The notes under the pieces: generated by a model | What the model was told of the DNA's origin: nothing | Seen by the model: the letters and a program-made list of their open reading frames with translations, nothing else | The model's database searches: none | Part shown: positions 16,338 through 25,373 of the stretch, in pieces | Numbering within the stretch: the stretch's first letter is position 1 | How the letters are laid out: each line of letters starts with the position of its first letter | Assembly (NCBI GenBank): GCA_044351045.1 | Contig: JBILGM010000018.1 | Coordinates: 1-49,922 of the forward strand | Origin: UBA6136 sp044351045 | GTDB lineage: Bacteria; Pseudomonadota; Gammaproteobacteria; Methylococcales; Methylococcaceae | DNA: 49,922 nt | Reading direction: 5' to 3' | Program-made: the position numbers and the translations under genes

Positions 16338-19300
16338 TCAGTTTAGAGTTTTGTGCAAATCCTGCAGAGAATTCACGTCAACCGCAGCCATCTCACCCAG
16401 CGCAGAGCAAGTCGCCGAAGCCCCTGAAATCGTGGTGGTATAGGTCACCTGATCCTGCAGGGCCTGTCGACGAATGGTGAACGAGTCGGATATCGCCTTC
16501 TTGCCCTCGGTGGTATTGATAATGAACTGCAACTCTCCGTTCTTGATCATATCCACCACATGAGGGCGACCCTCATACACCTTATTGACGATGCCGCAGG
16601 GGATGCCGGCGTCTTCCAGTGACTTGGCCGTGCCACGGGTCGCCACCAACTTGAAACCCTGGGCGAGCAAATCTCTTGCGATGGGAATGACCTTGACCCG
16701 GTCGCTTTGGCGGATGCTGATGAACACGTTGCCATTCTTCGGCAGACGGACACTCGCCGCCCGCTGGGCTTTGGCGTAGGCTTCACCAAAGGTTTTACCC
16801 ACGCCCATCACCTCACCGGTGGACTTCATTTCTGGCCCCAGCAAGGGATCGACGCCGGGGAACTTGATGAAGGGGAACACCGCCTCTTTCACGGAATAGT
16901 AGCTGGGAACCCTCTCTTGGGTCACACCCTGTTGTTCAAGAGTCTTGCCCACCATGCAGCGTGCGGCAATCTTGGCCAACGGATATCCTGTCGCCTTGGA
17001 AACAAAAGGAGCCGTCCGAGAAGCACGAGGATTGACTTCCAGTATGTAGATTTCATCGCCCTTGATTGCGAACTGGGTATTCATAAGCCCGACCACACCC
17101 AAGGATTCCGCCAGCAATCTAACCTGCTCGCGAATCTTGTCCTGCAGCGCGGAACTCAGGTCATAGGGCGGTATGGAACAGGCTGAGTCACCGGAATGGA
17201 CTCCCGCCTGTTCGATATGCTGCATCAATCCGCCAATCAGAACCCGTTGTCCGTCGCAGATGGCATCCACGTCCATTTCGATGGCGTCATCCAAGAAACG
17301 GTCCAGCAATACCGGTGACTCGTTGGAAACACTCACCGCCTCGCGCATGTAACGTTTGAGATCTTCGTCGTTGAACACGATTTCCATAGCACGCCCACCC
17401 AAGACATAGGAAGGACGAACCACGAGCGGATAACCAATCTCGCTGGCGCACTGCATGGCATCCTCGGCCGAGCGGGCCGTTCGATTCGGCGGCTGCCTCA
17501 GACCCAGCTTGTCGACCAGTTTCTGGAACCGCTCGCGATCCTCAGCGAGATCGATGGAATCCGGCGAGGTCCCAATGATCGGCGCATTGGCGGCTTCAAG
17601 GGCTCTGGCCAGCTTAAGCGGAGTTTGACCACCGTACTGGACAATCACACCACAAGGTTGCTCAAGGTGAATGATTTCGAGCACGTCCTCCAAGGTCAAT
17701 GGCTCGAAATAGAGCCGGTCGGAGGTATCGAAATCGGTGGACACGGTCTCTGGATTGCAGTTGATCATGATGGTTTCATAACCATCCTCGCGCAGCGCCA
17801 TCGCAGCATGCACGCAGCAGTAATCAAACTCGATGCCTTGGCCGATGCGGTTCGGCCCACCCCCGAGCACGACAATCTTCTGACGATCGCTGGGCACCGC
17901 CTCACATTCCTCTTCGTAGGTCGAATAGAGATAGGCTGTCGCCGTAGCAAATTCAGCAGCACAAGAGTCAATCCGCTTATAGACCGGACGGATACCCAGT
18001 TTGTGGCGCGCCGCTCGAACCTGAAATTCCTGACTACCCAGCAGGCATGCCAAACGCGAATCGGAAAAACCCTTGCGCTTCAGAGCGAGCAACTCGTCCG
18101 CCTGCAAACCACCAAGGACTCTCCCACTCAAGTTGGATTCCTCTTCGACCAGATCTTCAATCTGGCCCAGGAACCACGGATCGATCATGCAATGCTGGTG
18201 TATTTGTTCCAGCGACCAGCCCAGACGGAAAGCATCAGCCACATAGAATATTCGCTCAGATCCTGGCTGACGAAGCTCGCGCGCCAGTTTGTCGGCTGAG
18301 TCTTCTGCAGAAAGATCGAGTTTTTCACTCAGTCCGTCCACACCAATCTCCAGACTTCTTAAAGCCTTTTGCAGTGACTCCTGGAAGGTACGGCCGATAG
18401 CCATTGCCTCTCCCACGGACTTCATTTGAGTCGTTAAACGATCATCGGCCTGAGGAAATTTCTCAAAGGTAAACCGAGGGATTTTCGTCACCACGTAATC
18501 AATGGTCGGCTCGAAAGAGGCCGGCGTCGCGCCACCCGTAATTTCGTTCCGTAATTCATCGAGGGTATACCCCACGGCCAGTTTGGCAGCCACCTTGGCG
18601 ATCGGAAACCCTGTTGCCTTGGATGCCAGGGCCGAGGATCGACTCACTCGCGGATTCATTTCGATAACGATCATGCGGCCATCGAACGGACTGATGGCGA
18701 ACTGGACATTGGAGCCACCCGTATCCACGCCGATCTCACGTAATACTGCGATCGAGGCATCGCGCATCAACTGATATTCCTTGTCGGTCAGCGTCTGCGC
18801 CGGAGCTACGGTGATGGAATCACCGGTATGCACCCCCATCGGATCGAAGTTTTCAATGGAGCAGATAATGATGCAGTTGTCTTTACGGTCGCGGACCACC
18901 TCCATCTCATACTCCTTCCAACCCAGCACTGATTCCTCGATAAGGAGCTCATGGGTCGGCGAGAGTTCAAGACCCCGTTCGCAAATCTCAGTGAATTCCT
19001 GCCGATTGTATGCAATGCCACCGCCACTTCCACCCAGCGTGAAGGACGGACGAATGATGGCGGGATAGCCGGTTTCTTCTAGGCAGGCCAATGCCTCTTT
19101 CAGTGTATGCGCCACATTGGACCGGGCTGAATTCAGGCCAATCTTGGTCATGGCCCGCTTGAATTTTTCGCGATCCTCCGCCTTGTCGATCGCCTCTTTT
19201 GAAGCGCCGATCATCTGGACAGAAAACTTTTCCAGAATCCCATGCTTGTCCAGATCCAGTGCACAGTTAAGAGCGGTCTGACCACCCATGGTGGGTAACA

Positions 19301-19556
19301 AGGCATCCGGCCGTTCCTTTTCGATGATGCGAGCGACCGTCTGCCAGTCGACCGGTTCGATATAGGTGGCGTCGGCCATCTCCGGATCGGTCATGATCGT
19401 GGCCGGGTTAGAGTTCACCAAAATGACGCGATACCCTTCCTCTCGCAGAGCCTTGCAGGCTTGTGCGCCAGAATAATCAAACTCGCAGGCCTGCCCGATA
19501 ACGATCGGACCGGCACCAAGCAGGAGGATAGACTGGATATCAGTTCTCTTTGGCAT
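16338..19556 (-). CDS. carB: Carbamoyl-phosphate synthase large subunit
   Basis: A 1072-aa subunit, matching the normal ~1073 aa. With CarA it makes carbamoyl phosphate from bicarbonate, ammonia and two ATP for arginine and pyrimidine synthesis. Two homologous ATP-grasp halves are visible: the first has RSFTLGGSGGGIAYN and IEMNPRVSRSSALASKATGFPIAKVAAKLAVG, the second has RPSYVLGGRAMEIVF and LEVNPRASRTAPFVSKATGYPLAKIAARCMVG. The C-terminal allosteric domain (~940-1072) follows. It starts 15 bp after carA. Confidence 0.98.
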   Translation of the reverse strand: MPKRTDIQSILLLGAGPIVIGQACEFDYSGAQACKALREEGYRVILVNSNPATIMTDPEMADATYIEPVDWQTVARIIEKERPDALLPTMGGQTALNCALDLDKHGILEKFSVQMIGASKEAIDKAEDREKFKRAMTKIGLNSARSNVAHTLKEALACLEETGYPAIIRPSFTLGGSGGGIAYNRQEFTEICERGLELSPTHELLIEESVLGWKEYEMEVVRDRKDNCIIICSIENFDPMGVHTGDSITVAPAQTLTDKEYQLMRDASIAVLREIGVDTGGSNVQFAISPFDGRMIVIEMNPRVSRSSALASKATGFPIAKVAAKLAVGYTLDELRNEITGGATPASFEPTIDYVVTKIPRFTFEKFPQADDRLTTQMKSVGEAMAIGRTFQESLQKALRSLEIGVDGLSEKLDLSAEDSADKLARELRQPGSERIFYVADAFRLGWSLEQIHQHCMIDPWFLGQIEDLVEEESNLSGRVLGGLQADELLALKRKGFSDSRLACLLGSQEFQVRAARHKLGIRPVYKRIDSCAAEFATATAYLYSTYEEECEAVPSDRQKIVVLGGGPNRIGQGIEFDYCCVHAAMALREDGYETIMINCNPETVSTDFDTSDRLYFEPLTLEDVLEIIHLEQPCGVIVQYGGQTPLKLARALEAANAPIIGTSPDSIDLAEDRERFQKLVDKLGLRQPPNRTARSAEDAMQCASEIGYPLVVRPSYVLGGRAMEIVFNDEDLKRYMREAVSVSNESPVLLDRFLDDAIEMDVDAICDGQRVLIGGLMQHIEQAGVHSGDSACSIPPYDLSSALQDKIREQVRLLAESLGVVGLMNTQFAIKGDEIYILEVNPRASRTAPFVSKATGYPLAKIAARCMVGKTLEQQGVTQERVPSYYSVKEAVFPFIKFPGVDPLLGPEMKSTGEVMGVGKTFGEAYAKAQRAASVRLPKNGNVFISIRQSDRVKVIPIARDLLAQGFKLVATRGTAKSLEDAGIPCGIVNKVYEGRPHVVDMIKNGELQFIINTTEGKKAISDSFTIRRQALQDQVTYTTTISGASATCSALGEMAAVDVNSLQDLHKTLN

Positions 19557-19571
19557 GAGGCGGGGGGTTCG

Positions 19572-20702
19572 TCAGTGGCGGAGGGATTGCATCTGATCGA
19601 TGAAACGATCAAACAAAGGCCTTAGATCATGTGGTCCCGGACTGGCTTCCGGGTGCCCCTGGAAACTGAACGCAGGATGGTCGATCAACTCAATCCCTTG
19701 CAGGCTTCCATCGAACAGCGAGCGATAAGTGGGACGGACATGGGCCGGCAAACTCTGCTCGTCGACGGCGAAACCATGATTTTGACTGGTGATCAGCACC
19801 CGCCCGGAATCCAGCTCCTGTACAGGATGGTTGGCGCCGTGATGACCAAACTTCATCTTAATCGTCCGCGCACCCGTGGCCAAGCCCAGCAACTGATGCC
19901 CCAAGCATATGCCGAAAACCGGAATACGTCGTTCCAGAAACACCTTGATGGCTGAAATCGCGTAGTCACAGGGCTCAGGATCGCCAGGCCCATTCGACAG
20001 AAAGATTCCATCGGGGTTGAGAGCCAGCACCTCTTCGGCTGGCGTCGTCGCCGGGACCACCGTCAAGCGGCAACCGCGATCGGCCAGCAACCGGAGAATA
20101 TTGCGTTTGACACCGAAGTCATAGGCAACCACATGAAAGCCAGACTGCTCGGGGGTCGTATAGCCTAGTCCAAGCTGCCATGATCCCTCGGTCCAGGGGT
20201 AGGACGCTGAGGACGTGACCTCTTTCGCCAGATCCATACCCTGCAGGCCCGGGAAAGCACGGGCGGCCGCCAGGGCCTCACCGTCATTCACCAAAGACCC
20301 GGCCATCAGACAGCCGCGCTGGGCGCCTTTGTCACGCAAAATCCGGGTGAGCTTACGTGTGTCGATTCCTGCGATACCCATGACATGATGCGCCCTGAGG
20401 TAGTCGGACAGACTCCTGCCGGCCCTCCAGTTACTCAATCGTGCCGGAACATCACGGACCACCAAACCACTGGCGAAAAGCCCGCCGGATTCCACGTCTT
20501 CATCATTGATGCCGACGTTGCCGATATGCGGGAAAGTCAACGTGACAATCTGACGGGCATAGGAGGGATCGGTAAGAATTTCCTGATAGCCGGTGATGGA
20601 GGTATTGAAAACAACTTCGCCCACCGAGCACCCCTCGGCGCCTATAGCCACACCCCGGAATAGCGTTCCATCTTCCAGGGCCAGTAATGCTTGGGTATTC
20701 AA
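19572..20702 (-). CDS. carA: Carbamoyl-phosphate synthase small subunit
   Basis: A 376-aa glutaminase subunit that feeds ammonia to CarB. The N-terminal domain contains LALEDGTLFRGVAIGAEG and NTSITGYQEILTDPSYA. The class I glutamine amidotransferase domain has the nucleophile Cys in VFGICLGHQLLG and the catalytic His/Glu in SFQGHPEASPGP. The start codon is TTG at 20702, with AAGGTGG about 8 nt upstream; no ATG or GTG gives the conserved N-terminus. A hairpin with a short T-run lies just upstream (20724-20755) and could be an attenuator or the terminator of metA. Confidence 0.97.
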   Translation of the reverse strand: MNTQALLALEDGTLFRGVAIGAEGCSVGEVVFNTSITGYQEILTDPSYARQIVTLTFPHIGNVGINDEDVESGGLFASGLVVRDVPARLSNWRAGRSLSDYLRAHHVMGIAGIDTRKLTRILRDKGAQRGCLMAGSLVNDGEALAAARAFPGLQGMDLAKEVTSSASYPWTEGSWQLGLGYTTPEQSGFHVVAYDFGVKRNILRLLADRGCRLTVVPATTPAEEVLALNPDGIFLSNGPGDPEPCDYAISAIKVFLERRIPVFGICLGHQLLGLATGARTIKMKFGHHGANHPVQELDSGRVLITSQNHGFAVDEQSLPAHVRPTYRSLFDGSLQGIELIDHPAFSFQGHPEASPGPHDLRPLFDRFIDQMQSLRH

Positions 20703-20723
20703 TAGAGTCCACCTTAAACATGC

Positions 20724-20755
20724 AAAACGGGATGAACCCTGAGGTTCGCCCCGTT
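20724..20755 (-). terminator. Hairpin with T-run upstream of carA
   Basis: On the minus strand AACGGGGCGAACC and GGTTCATCCCGTT form an 11-13-bp stem with one internal mismatch and end in TTTT. It lies ~22 bp before the carA start codon and ~107 bp after the metA stop. It may end metA transcription or act as an attenuator in the carA leader. Confidence 0.55.
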
Positions 20756-20862
20756 CATGTCGATTCGCTTAAGCCTTAAATGTGAATAGGATTTTATGAA
20801 AATCTTGGCCATCTGTCCATGAGAATACCGGATAGCCACGCGCCACACCGGTGTTCAAACGG

Positions 20863-21966
20863 TCATTTCATGTCACCCGCGTCGGGATACCCCAATTTCC
20901 CGACCAGACTCAGCGGGTCATTTGGGTCCAGCCTCCCCATCAAGGGCTTACGCCTATCCTGATCCGTTACCTGATAGATCAAACCCAACCAATTGTTGAA
21001 CACGGCCTTGGCCGAATCGCGCCAAGTGTTGTCCAGATGGGAAACGACCTCTTGCTCCTCAAATTCTGGAAGCGGCAGACCCTCTCGCCGCGCCCGTTGT
21101 ATCTTTTGCCCATGGCGGTTCAGCCGGTCCGAAAGGTCAAGGTTGAAATAGTGTTCCGGCAGCGGTGGATAGTCCTCGCGTTCCCCCATGTAGTAACGCG
21201 TCACCTCCCGCTTGTACTCCTTAAAGAGACTGATGGTGTCGTACTCTGGGTGGCCCTGAAAGAAAACAACCCGGACCAAATCTTCGCTGACGGCCAGATG
21301 AACCCCCGCTTCCTCACTTTCCACCAGAACACGCAGTCCGACACGCTCCATGTCTTCCCGAAAAATCTCGTTGAACCGTGAGTGCGGGACGTCGAAACGG
21401 GTATTGATCATTGAAACCAACGGGTGAAGGGGCTCAACCACGCGGTGCGAATAAACGCCCCAACGCTTGAATCCCAGATGAGTTCGTTCGATGCCATAAC
21501 CGTATTGGACGAGCGCATGCGTGGCCAGACAGGAACAAAGCGTGGAAGTCACATTTTGGCGCGCCCAATCGAAGACCTCGGTCAGCGGCTGCCAGAAGGG
21601 CTCCTGCTGCAGGTGGGCATGGGTCACATTGGCGCCACTGATGATCAGGCCATCCAGACCCTTATCACGAATCTTTTCGAAAGATTCGTAGTAGCGATCA
21701 ATGTGCGTCTGCGCCCCGGTACTGTGGGATGAACCAGGGATCGTGAAAGGATGCATGTAAAACTGCACAATCGGATTGGCCGCGCCGACCAAACGATAAA
21801 ATTGACGCTCCGTCGCCTCCAACGCTGCATCCGGCATCATGTTCAGGAGGCCGATGTGCATTTCACGAATGTCCTGATGACGCGCCCGCTCGACGCTCAG
21901 GACTTCCTGCCCCTCATCCCTGAGGCGCTTGAAGGTCGGAAGATCGGTGAGGGCAACCAGAGGCAT
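20863..21966 (-). CDS. metA: Homoserine O-acyltransferase, MetA/HTS family
   Basis: A 367-aa homoserine O-succinyl/acetyltransferase of the MetA (glutamine-amidotransferase-like) fold, the first committed step of methionine synthesis. Family features are IREMHIGLLNMMPDAALEATERQF, the nucleophile cysteine in TLCSCLATHALVQ, and the His-x-Glu pair in FQGHPEYDTIS. It is longer than Escherichia coli MetA (309 aa), mostly through a C-terminal extension after ~300. Whether it uses succinyl-CoA or acetyl-CoA cannot be read from these motifs with certainty. It is the last gene of a leftward run with the P-loop ATPase 34 bp upstream. Confidence 0.87.
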   Translation of the reverse strand: MPLVALTDLPTFKRLRDEGQEVLSVERARHQDIREMHIGLLNMMPDAALEATERQFYRLVGAANPIVQFYMHPFTIPGSSHSTGAQTHIDRYYESFEKIRDKGLDGLIISGANVTHAHLQQEPFWQPLTEVFDWARQNVTSTLCSCLATHALVQYGYGIERTHLGFKRWGVYSHRVVEPLHPLVSMINTRFDVPHSRFNEIFREDMERVGLRVLVESEEAGVHLAVSEDLVRVVFFQGHPEYDTISLFKEYKREVTRYYMGEREDYPPLPEHYFNLDLSDRLNRHGQKIQRARREGLPLPEFEEQEVVSHLDNTWRDSAKAVFNNWLGLIYQVTDQDRRKPLMGRLDPNDPLSLVGKLGYPDAGDMK

Positions 21967-22000
21967 TCAGTTTCTCCCCGTATGCAGCTCGACGATCGAA

Positions 22001-22837
22001 TCAGGCCAGGGCATCACAAATCAGGCCGATAAAGTCAGCCTCATTAGTGACAGCCCCCAGATCGCCTACATCAACCGTATAGCCTAGTTCACCGGCGATA
22101 GTTTCGTAGCGTGGAATGCGGGCGCGAAAAAGGTTGGGGAACACCCAGGCGACAAATTCATCCGGCGGAATCTGGTCCACTGTGCCATAGCCTCTTTCGA
22201 CCATGAAGGCCGGCAACTGCTCGTCAAGGAAAGCTTCTCGATAGTACAGTGGTTTGGGATGGCTTTTGGCACGATCGATCAGGAGCTGATCAAGCTCGAT
22301 AGAAGTGCGGATATAGATGATCAGCGTATGCTCGGCGAGAATCTTGAGGGTCTCGGGGTCTTCTAGTTCGCAGACACTGCCACCACCGTCATTAATGAAA
22401 TTCTTGTAGCCGTAGATCGCGTCCACCTTACGAATGAATTCCGGGACGTCGCGCATGGCGTTTATTTCCGCTTGGCGGTGCAGGTCCTGTCGCCGCTTGA
22501 ATTCATGGAGACTCAGACCACCCAGCGCAGGATCACCCAGCTTGCCGAGAAAGCTGGAAACCGGCGTCAAATTATCGATAGTGATATTGCTGCGAATGTA
22601 GATGGAATCCGACTGCAACAACTCCCTGAGAAAAGGGACCTCCATCGCCTGCAGCTTGATGTTGTCCGAAATCGGCTCATCCAGATACCGTGTTCCGATT
22701 CGGTAATCCCCAGAGTAATGAAACCAGGAATGCCTAGGCAGCTTGTTGGCGAGCGTCGTCTTGCCAACGCCCGACATGCCGAGCAACGTGATGCGCTTAC
22801 CTTCCCACTCCAAGAAAGCGCTAGGAGACATTTTCAT
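22001..22837 (-). CDS. P-loop ATPase/kinase-like protein of unknown function
   Basis: A 278-aa cytoplasmic protein with a Walker A motif LLGMSGVGKTTLANKL (residues ~18-33), followed by an HxSGDYRIGTRYLDE segment resembling the acceptor-binding part of small-molecule kinases. Later it has NDGGGSVCELEDPE and LIIYIRTSIELDQLLIDRAKSHPKPL, patterns of a nucleoside/shikimate-kinase-like fold. I recognise no named family and cannot assign a substrate. Its position immediately before metA, in the same direction and with a 34-bp gap, suggests a role connected with methionine or sulfur metabolism, but this is inference. Confidence 0.75.
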   Translation of the reverse strand: MKMSPSAFLEWEGKRITLLGMSGVGKTTLANKLPRHSWFHYSGDYRIGTRYLDEPISDNIKLQAMEVPFLRELLQSDSIYIRSNITIDNLTPVSSFLGKLGDPALGGLSLHEFKRRQDLHRQAEINAMRDVPEFIRKVDAIYGYKNFINDGGGSVCELEDPETLKILAEHTLIIYIRTSIELDQLLIDRAKSHPKPLYYREAFLDEQLPAFMVERGYGTVDQIPPDEFVAWVFPNLFRARIPRYETIAGELGYTVDVGDLGAVTNEADFIGLICDALA

Positions 22838-22871
22838 TTTTGGACTTCCGGATGATCTTGCATGGTCGTGA

Positions 22872-23279
22872 TTACTCGGTTTGGTTGATCATGTGGTTGG
22901 CGGTCTGGTCAAACATCGCATCTAAGCGTTCACGGAATTCGGCATCCTGAACCTGAGTGTCTAGGGCATTTCGCATGCACACAAGCCACTGTTCACGTTC
23001 CTTGACCCCAATCGAAAAAGGCATATGCCTCATGCGAAGACGTGGATGACCAAATTTCTCCCAGTAAAGATTTGGGCCACCCAACCATCCAGATAGAAAC
23101 ATGAATAGCTTGCTCTCGGCACCCCGAAGGTCCGGGGCATGCATGCGTCGCACCCCATCAGCCTCGGGCAACTCATCCATGTTGCGATAAAACCGATTGA
23201 CCAAAGCTCGCAGAGCCTGCTCTCCACCCAATTGCTCATAAGGTGTTTGCGCTGACGGATCAGTCACGATAAGCCACAA
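22872..23279 (-). CDS. Group II truncated haemoglobin
   Basis: A ~135-aa trHbII-like globin. Visible features: the early glycine pair in YEQLGGEQALRALV, the B-helix FYRNMDELPEA with the distal-pocket Tyr B10, the FLSGWLGGPNLYWEKFGHPRLRMRHMPFSIG segment carrying the proximal His and the GGP motif of group II, and Trp in EQWLVCM at the G-helix. Members bind O2 or NO and take part in nitrosative or oxidative defence. The start codon is uncertain: TTG at 23279 or GTG at 23267, neither with a clear Shine-Dalgarno. It begins next to the dacA stop codon, so it is translationally close to dacA. Confidence 0.85.
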   Translation of the reverse strand: MWLIVTDPSAQTPYEQLGGEQALRALVNRFYRNMDELPEADGVRRMHAPDLRGAESKLFMFLSGWLGGPNLYWEKFGHPRLRMRHMPFSIGVKEREQWLVCMRNALDTQVQDAEFRERLDAMFDQTANHMINQTE

Positions 23280-23282
23280 ACG

Positions 23283-24578
23283 TCACTTGGCTAGACATTT
23301 GCCGTTCTTGTCCTTAGCTCCCTTGCAGGTCTTGGAGCCCGGCGATGAAACGGACTTATTTTTCTGAGGGGGCTGGGTTGCCGAAGCTGTCGGCTTGCTT
23401 TGAGCTCGATCGGCAGAAGACAAACCATTGACCGGTGCTTTTGATAGCTTTGAAGCCGATATCGTCGATGATGCACGAGGGCCGCTTCGCTGAGTCAAAA
23501 CTGCGGGAGTTCTAGACGCTATCCGTAAGGAGTCAGACTTGGGACTGCGCGCTCTGGTTTCCCAAGACTGAGCTATAGAAACTGAGGACCTTGAATTTTT
23601 AAGCGGGCTGTTGACAGACCTGGAAGACTTGGCGACTGATGGTGTCATGCCACTTTTGAATCGCTTGGCACTGCCAAATGTTACCTGGGGCGGTTCAACA
23701 TCTAAGCCACTAAAACGTCGCCCTTGGCCACGCGGCTCAGCGGGACGATCAAAACCAGCCTCGATGTAGCCAGGGGGTGCGCCATCGAGTTGGGCAAACC
23801 CATCATCAAGAATTTCCCGCATGTGATCATCACGCCGAACCCCACTAGGCCCCCCGAAGACAACCCCGATAACGCGACGCCCGTCATGCATGGCGGATGC
23901 CACCAGATTAAATCCCGATGAATTGATGAACCCGGTTTTGATGCCATCCATCCCCGGATAGGTTTCCATCAAATGATTGTGATTATCGAAGCTCTGCCCT
24001 CGATAGTAGAAACGGGGCGTTGAGAAGTAAGGGTAATAGCGAGGAAAGTCCTCAATTAACGCCTTTCCGAGACGATACATATCCCATGCCGTGGTTACCT
24101 GGTCAGGATCGGGCAAGCCTGAGGCGTTGCGAAACACAGTATCCCGCATTCCCAAACTTCGGGCTTTTGCCGTCATCATCGCGGCAAAGGATGTCTCGGT
24201 ACCCCCAAGGTTCTCGGCTATGACGGTGGCAACATCATTGGCAGAACGTGTAACGAGACCAAGAATGGCATCCTCGACACCGATCGTTTCACCGGGCATC
24301 AGCCCAAGCCTTGACGGTGGGCGCAAAACAGCGTTCCGCGAGACATCCAGTGACGTATTAAGAGTGAGATCACCCCGCTCCAGCGCTTCAAACACCAAGT
24401 AAAGCGTCATCATCTTCGTCACTGAAGCAGGATGCCTTAACTCGTTCGCATACTTCTCGTACAAGACACGCCCGGATTCTGGTTCGACCACCAAGGCAGA
24501 ATACTCACGAGCCTCAACCCAAGGCTGCCAAAGCGTATGAGTGGCCAAAATAAAGAGAAAAGCCTGTACTCGTTTCAT
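23283..24578 (-). CDS. D-alanyl-D-alanine carboxypeptidase with basic Ser-rich tail
   Basis: A 431-aa penicillin-binding protein of the DacA/PBP5-7 (S11) family, which trims peptidoglycan stem peptides in the periplasm. A signal peptide ends near VEA. The catalytic motifs are S-V-T-K (S52, K55, in HPASVTKMM), S-A-N (in TRSANDVATVI) and K-T-G (in DGIKTGFINSSG). The catalytic domain ends near residue 265. The PBP5 C-terminal domain and membrane amphipathic helix are not seen; instead about 165 residues of Ser/Arg/Lys/Pro-rich low-complexity sequence end in TCKGAKDKNGKCLAK with two cysteines. The tail may bind the cell wall electrostatically. Confidence 0.9.
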   Translation of the reverse strand: MKRVQAFLFILATHTLWQPWVEAREYSALVVEPESGRVLYEKYANELRHPASVTKMMTLYLVFEALERGDLTLNTSLDVSRNAVLRPPSRLGLMPGETIGVEDAILGLVTRSANDVATVIAENLGGTETSFAAMMTAKARSLGMRDTVFRNASGLPDPDQVTTAWDMYRLGKALIEDFPRYYPYFSTPRFYYRGQSFDNHNHLMETYPGMDGIKTGFINSSGFNLVASAMHDGRRVIGVVFGGPSGVRRDDHMREILDDGFAQLDGAPPGYIEAGFDRPAEPRGQGRRFSGLDVEPPQVTFGSAKRFKSGMTPSVAKSSRSVNSPLKNSRSSVSIAQSWETRARSPKSDSLRIASRTPAVLTQRSGPRASSTISASKLSKAPVNGLSSADRAQSKPTASATQPPQKNKSVSSPGSKTCKGAKDKNGKCLAK

Positions 24579-24696
24579 TTTTCGTGTTTCTAGGTCTACC
24601 GCTAGGGACTTGATAGTGTGGTAACGGTTCAGCGGAACATAAAGACAAGATCACAGGGTCAAAGACCCCTTCGAAAACCGCAATCCGCTGGTGGAG

Positions 24697-25176
24697 CTAG
24701 CCCTGCTTCATCACCCGATGTTTTTCGCGCTCCCAGTCACGGTCTTTTTCAGCCGCACGTTTGTCATGCATTTTTTTACCTTTTGCAAGGCCGATTTCGA
24801 GCTTGGCACGACCCTTCTTCCAATACAGTGCCAACGGAACCATCGTGTAGCCTTTTCGCTCGACGTGACCGATCAAGCGACTCAGCTCGGCACGATGCAA
24901 CAAAAGCTTTCGCGTCCTCACGGGGTCTGGATTTACGTGGGTTGACGCTGAGGTTAGAGGAGAGATATGCGAACCGAGCAGCCATGCCTCACCACCCTTC
25001 AGAACTACATAACTTTCCTTGAGTTGAACGCGGCCAGCTCGCAAGCTTTTGATTTCCCAACCCTGCAAAACCAGACCCGCCTCGAACCGTTCCTCGATGA
25101 AATAGTCGTGAGTCGCCTGTCGATTCAGGGCGATGGTGCCGGTACCGGGGCCATCCTTGTTCTTTTTTGCAGCCAT
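24697..25176 (-). CDS. smpB: SsrA-binding protein SmpB
   Basis: A 159-aa partner of tmRNA in trans-translation. Features: NRQATHDYFIEERFEAGLVLQGWEIKSLRAG, the LKGGEAWLLGSHISP strand, and the basic C-terminal tail GKKMHDKRAAEKDRDWEREKHRVMKQG that reads the empty mRNA channel. The ATG at 25176 is used; the codon before it is TTG, so the longer form is possible by one residue. The mobile element is inserted 33 bp upstream of this start, so its native promoter region has been changed. Confidence 0.97.
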   Translation of the reverse strand: MAAKKNKDGPGTGTIALNRQATHDYFIEERFEAGLVLQGWEIKSLRAGRVQLKESYVVLKGGEAWLLGSHISPLTSASTHVNPDPVRTRKLLLHRAELSRLIGHVERKGYTMVPLALYWKKGRAKLEIGLAKGKKMHDKRAAEKDRDWEREKHRVMKQG

Positions 25177-25208
25177 CAACTGTGCCTTGAATCCCTGACT
25201 GAATCGCC

Positions 25209-25222
25209 GAAATGGGTTATTT
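25209..25222. repeat. attL core
   Basis: GAAATGGGTTATTT, identical over 14 bp to 45086-45099. On this side it also forms an imperfect inverted repeat with the following bases (AATGGGTT...AACCCGTT), which may be the integrase core-binding pair. Confidence 0.8.
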
Positions 25223-25324
25223 CAACCCGTTACTTTTAATATCAACCACTTAAAAGCCTTGCCCGGTTTTTAAGAAGCCCCGCAAACCCAGTAAAATCAA
25301 GGGGTCGGTTTTGGTTAATCACGC

Positions 25325-25360
25325 AACGTGAGTGAAGCTACTCACGTTTTTATTCACGTT
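25325..25360 (+). repeat. Hairpin and TCACGTTTTT direct repeats (left arm)
   Basis: AACGTGAGT and ACTCACGTT form a perfect 9-bp stem around GAAGCT, followed by TTTTTA, and then TTCACGTTTTT repeats the right half. No plus-strand gene lies upstream that would need a terminator. The same AACGTGA motif recurs at the other end of the element (44999-45040), so these are more likely arm-type sites for the integrase or an excisionase than a terminator. Confidence 0.5.
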
Positions 25361-25373
25361 TTTGGAGACTGAC

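Noticed and set aside
24618..25022. 134-aa plus-strand frame
   Set aside because: Antisense to smpB, no domain.
25325..25351. Intrinsic terminator for a rightward gene
   Set aside because: No rightward gene precedes it; shared motifs with the other end of the element make an attachment-site role more likely.
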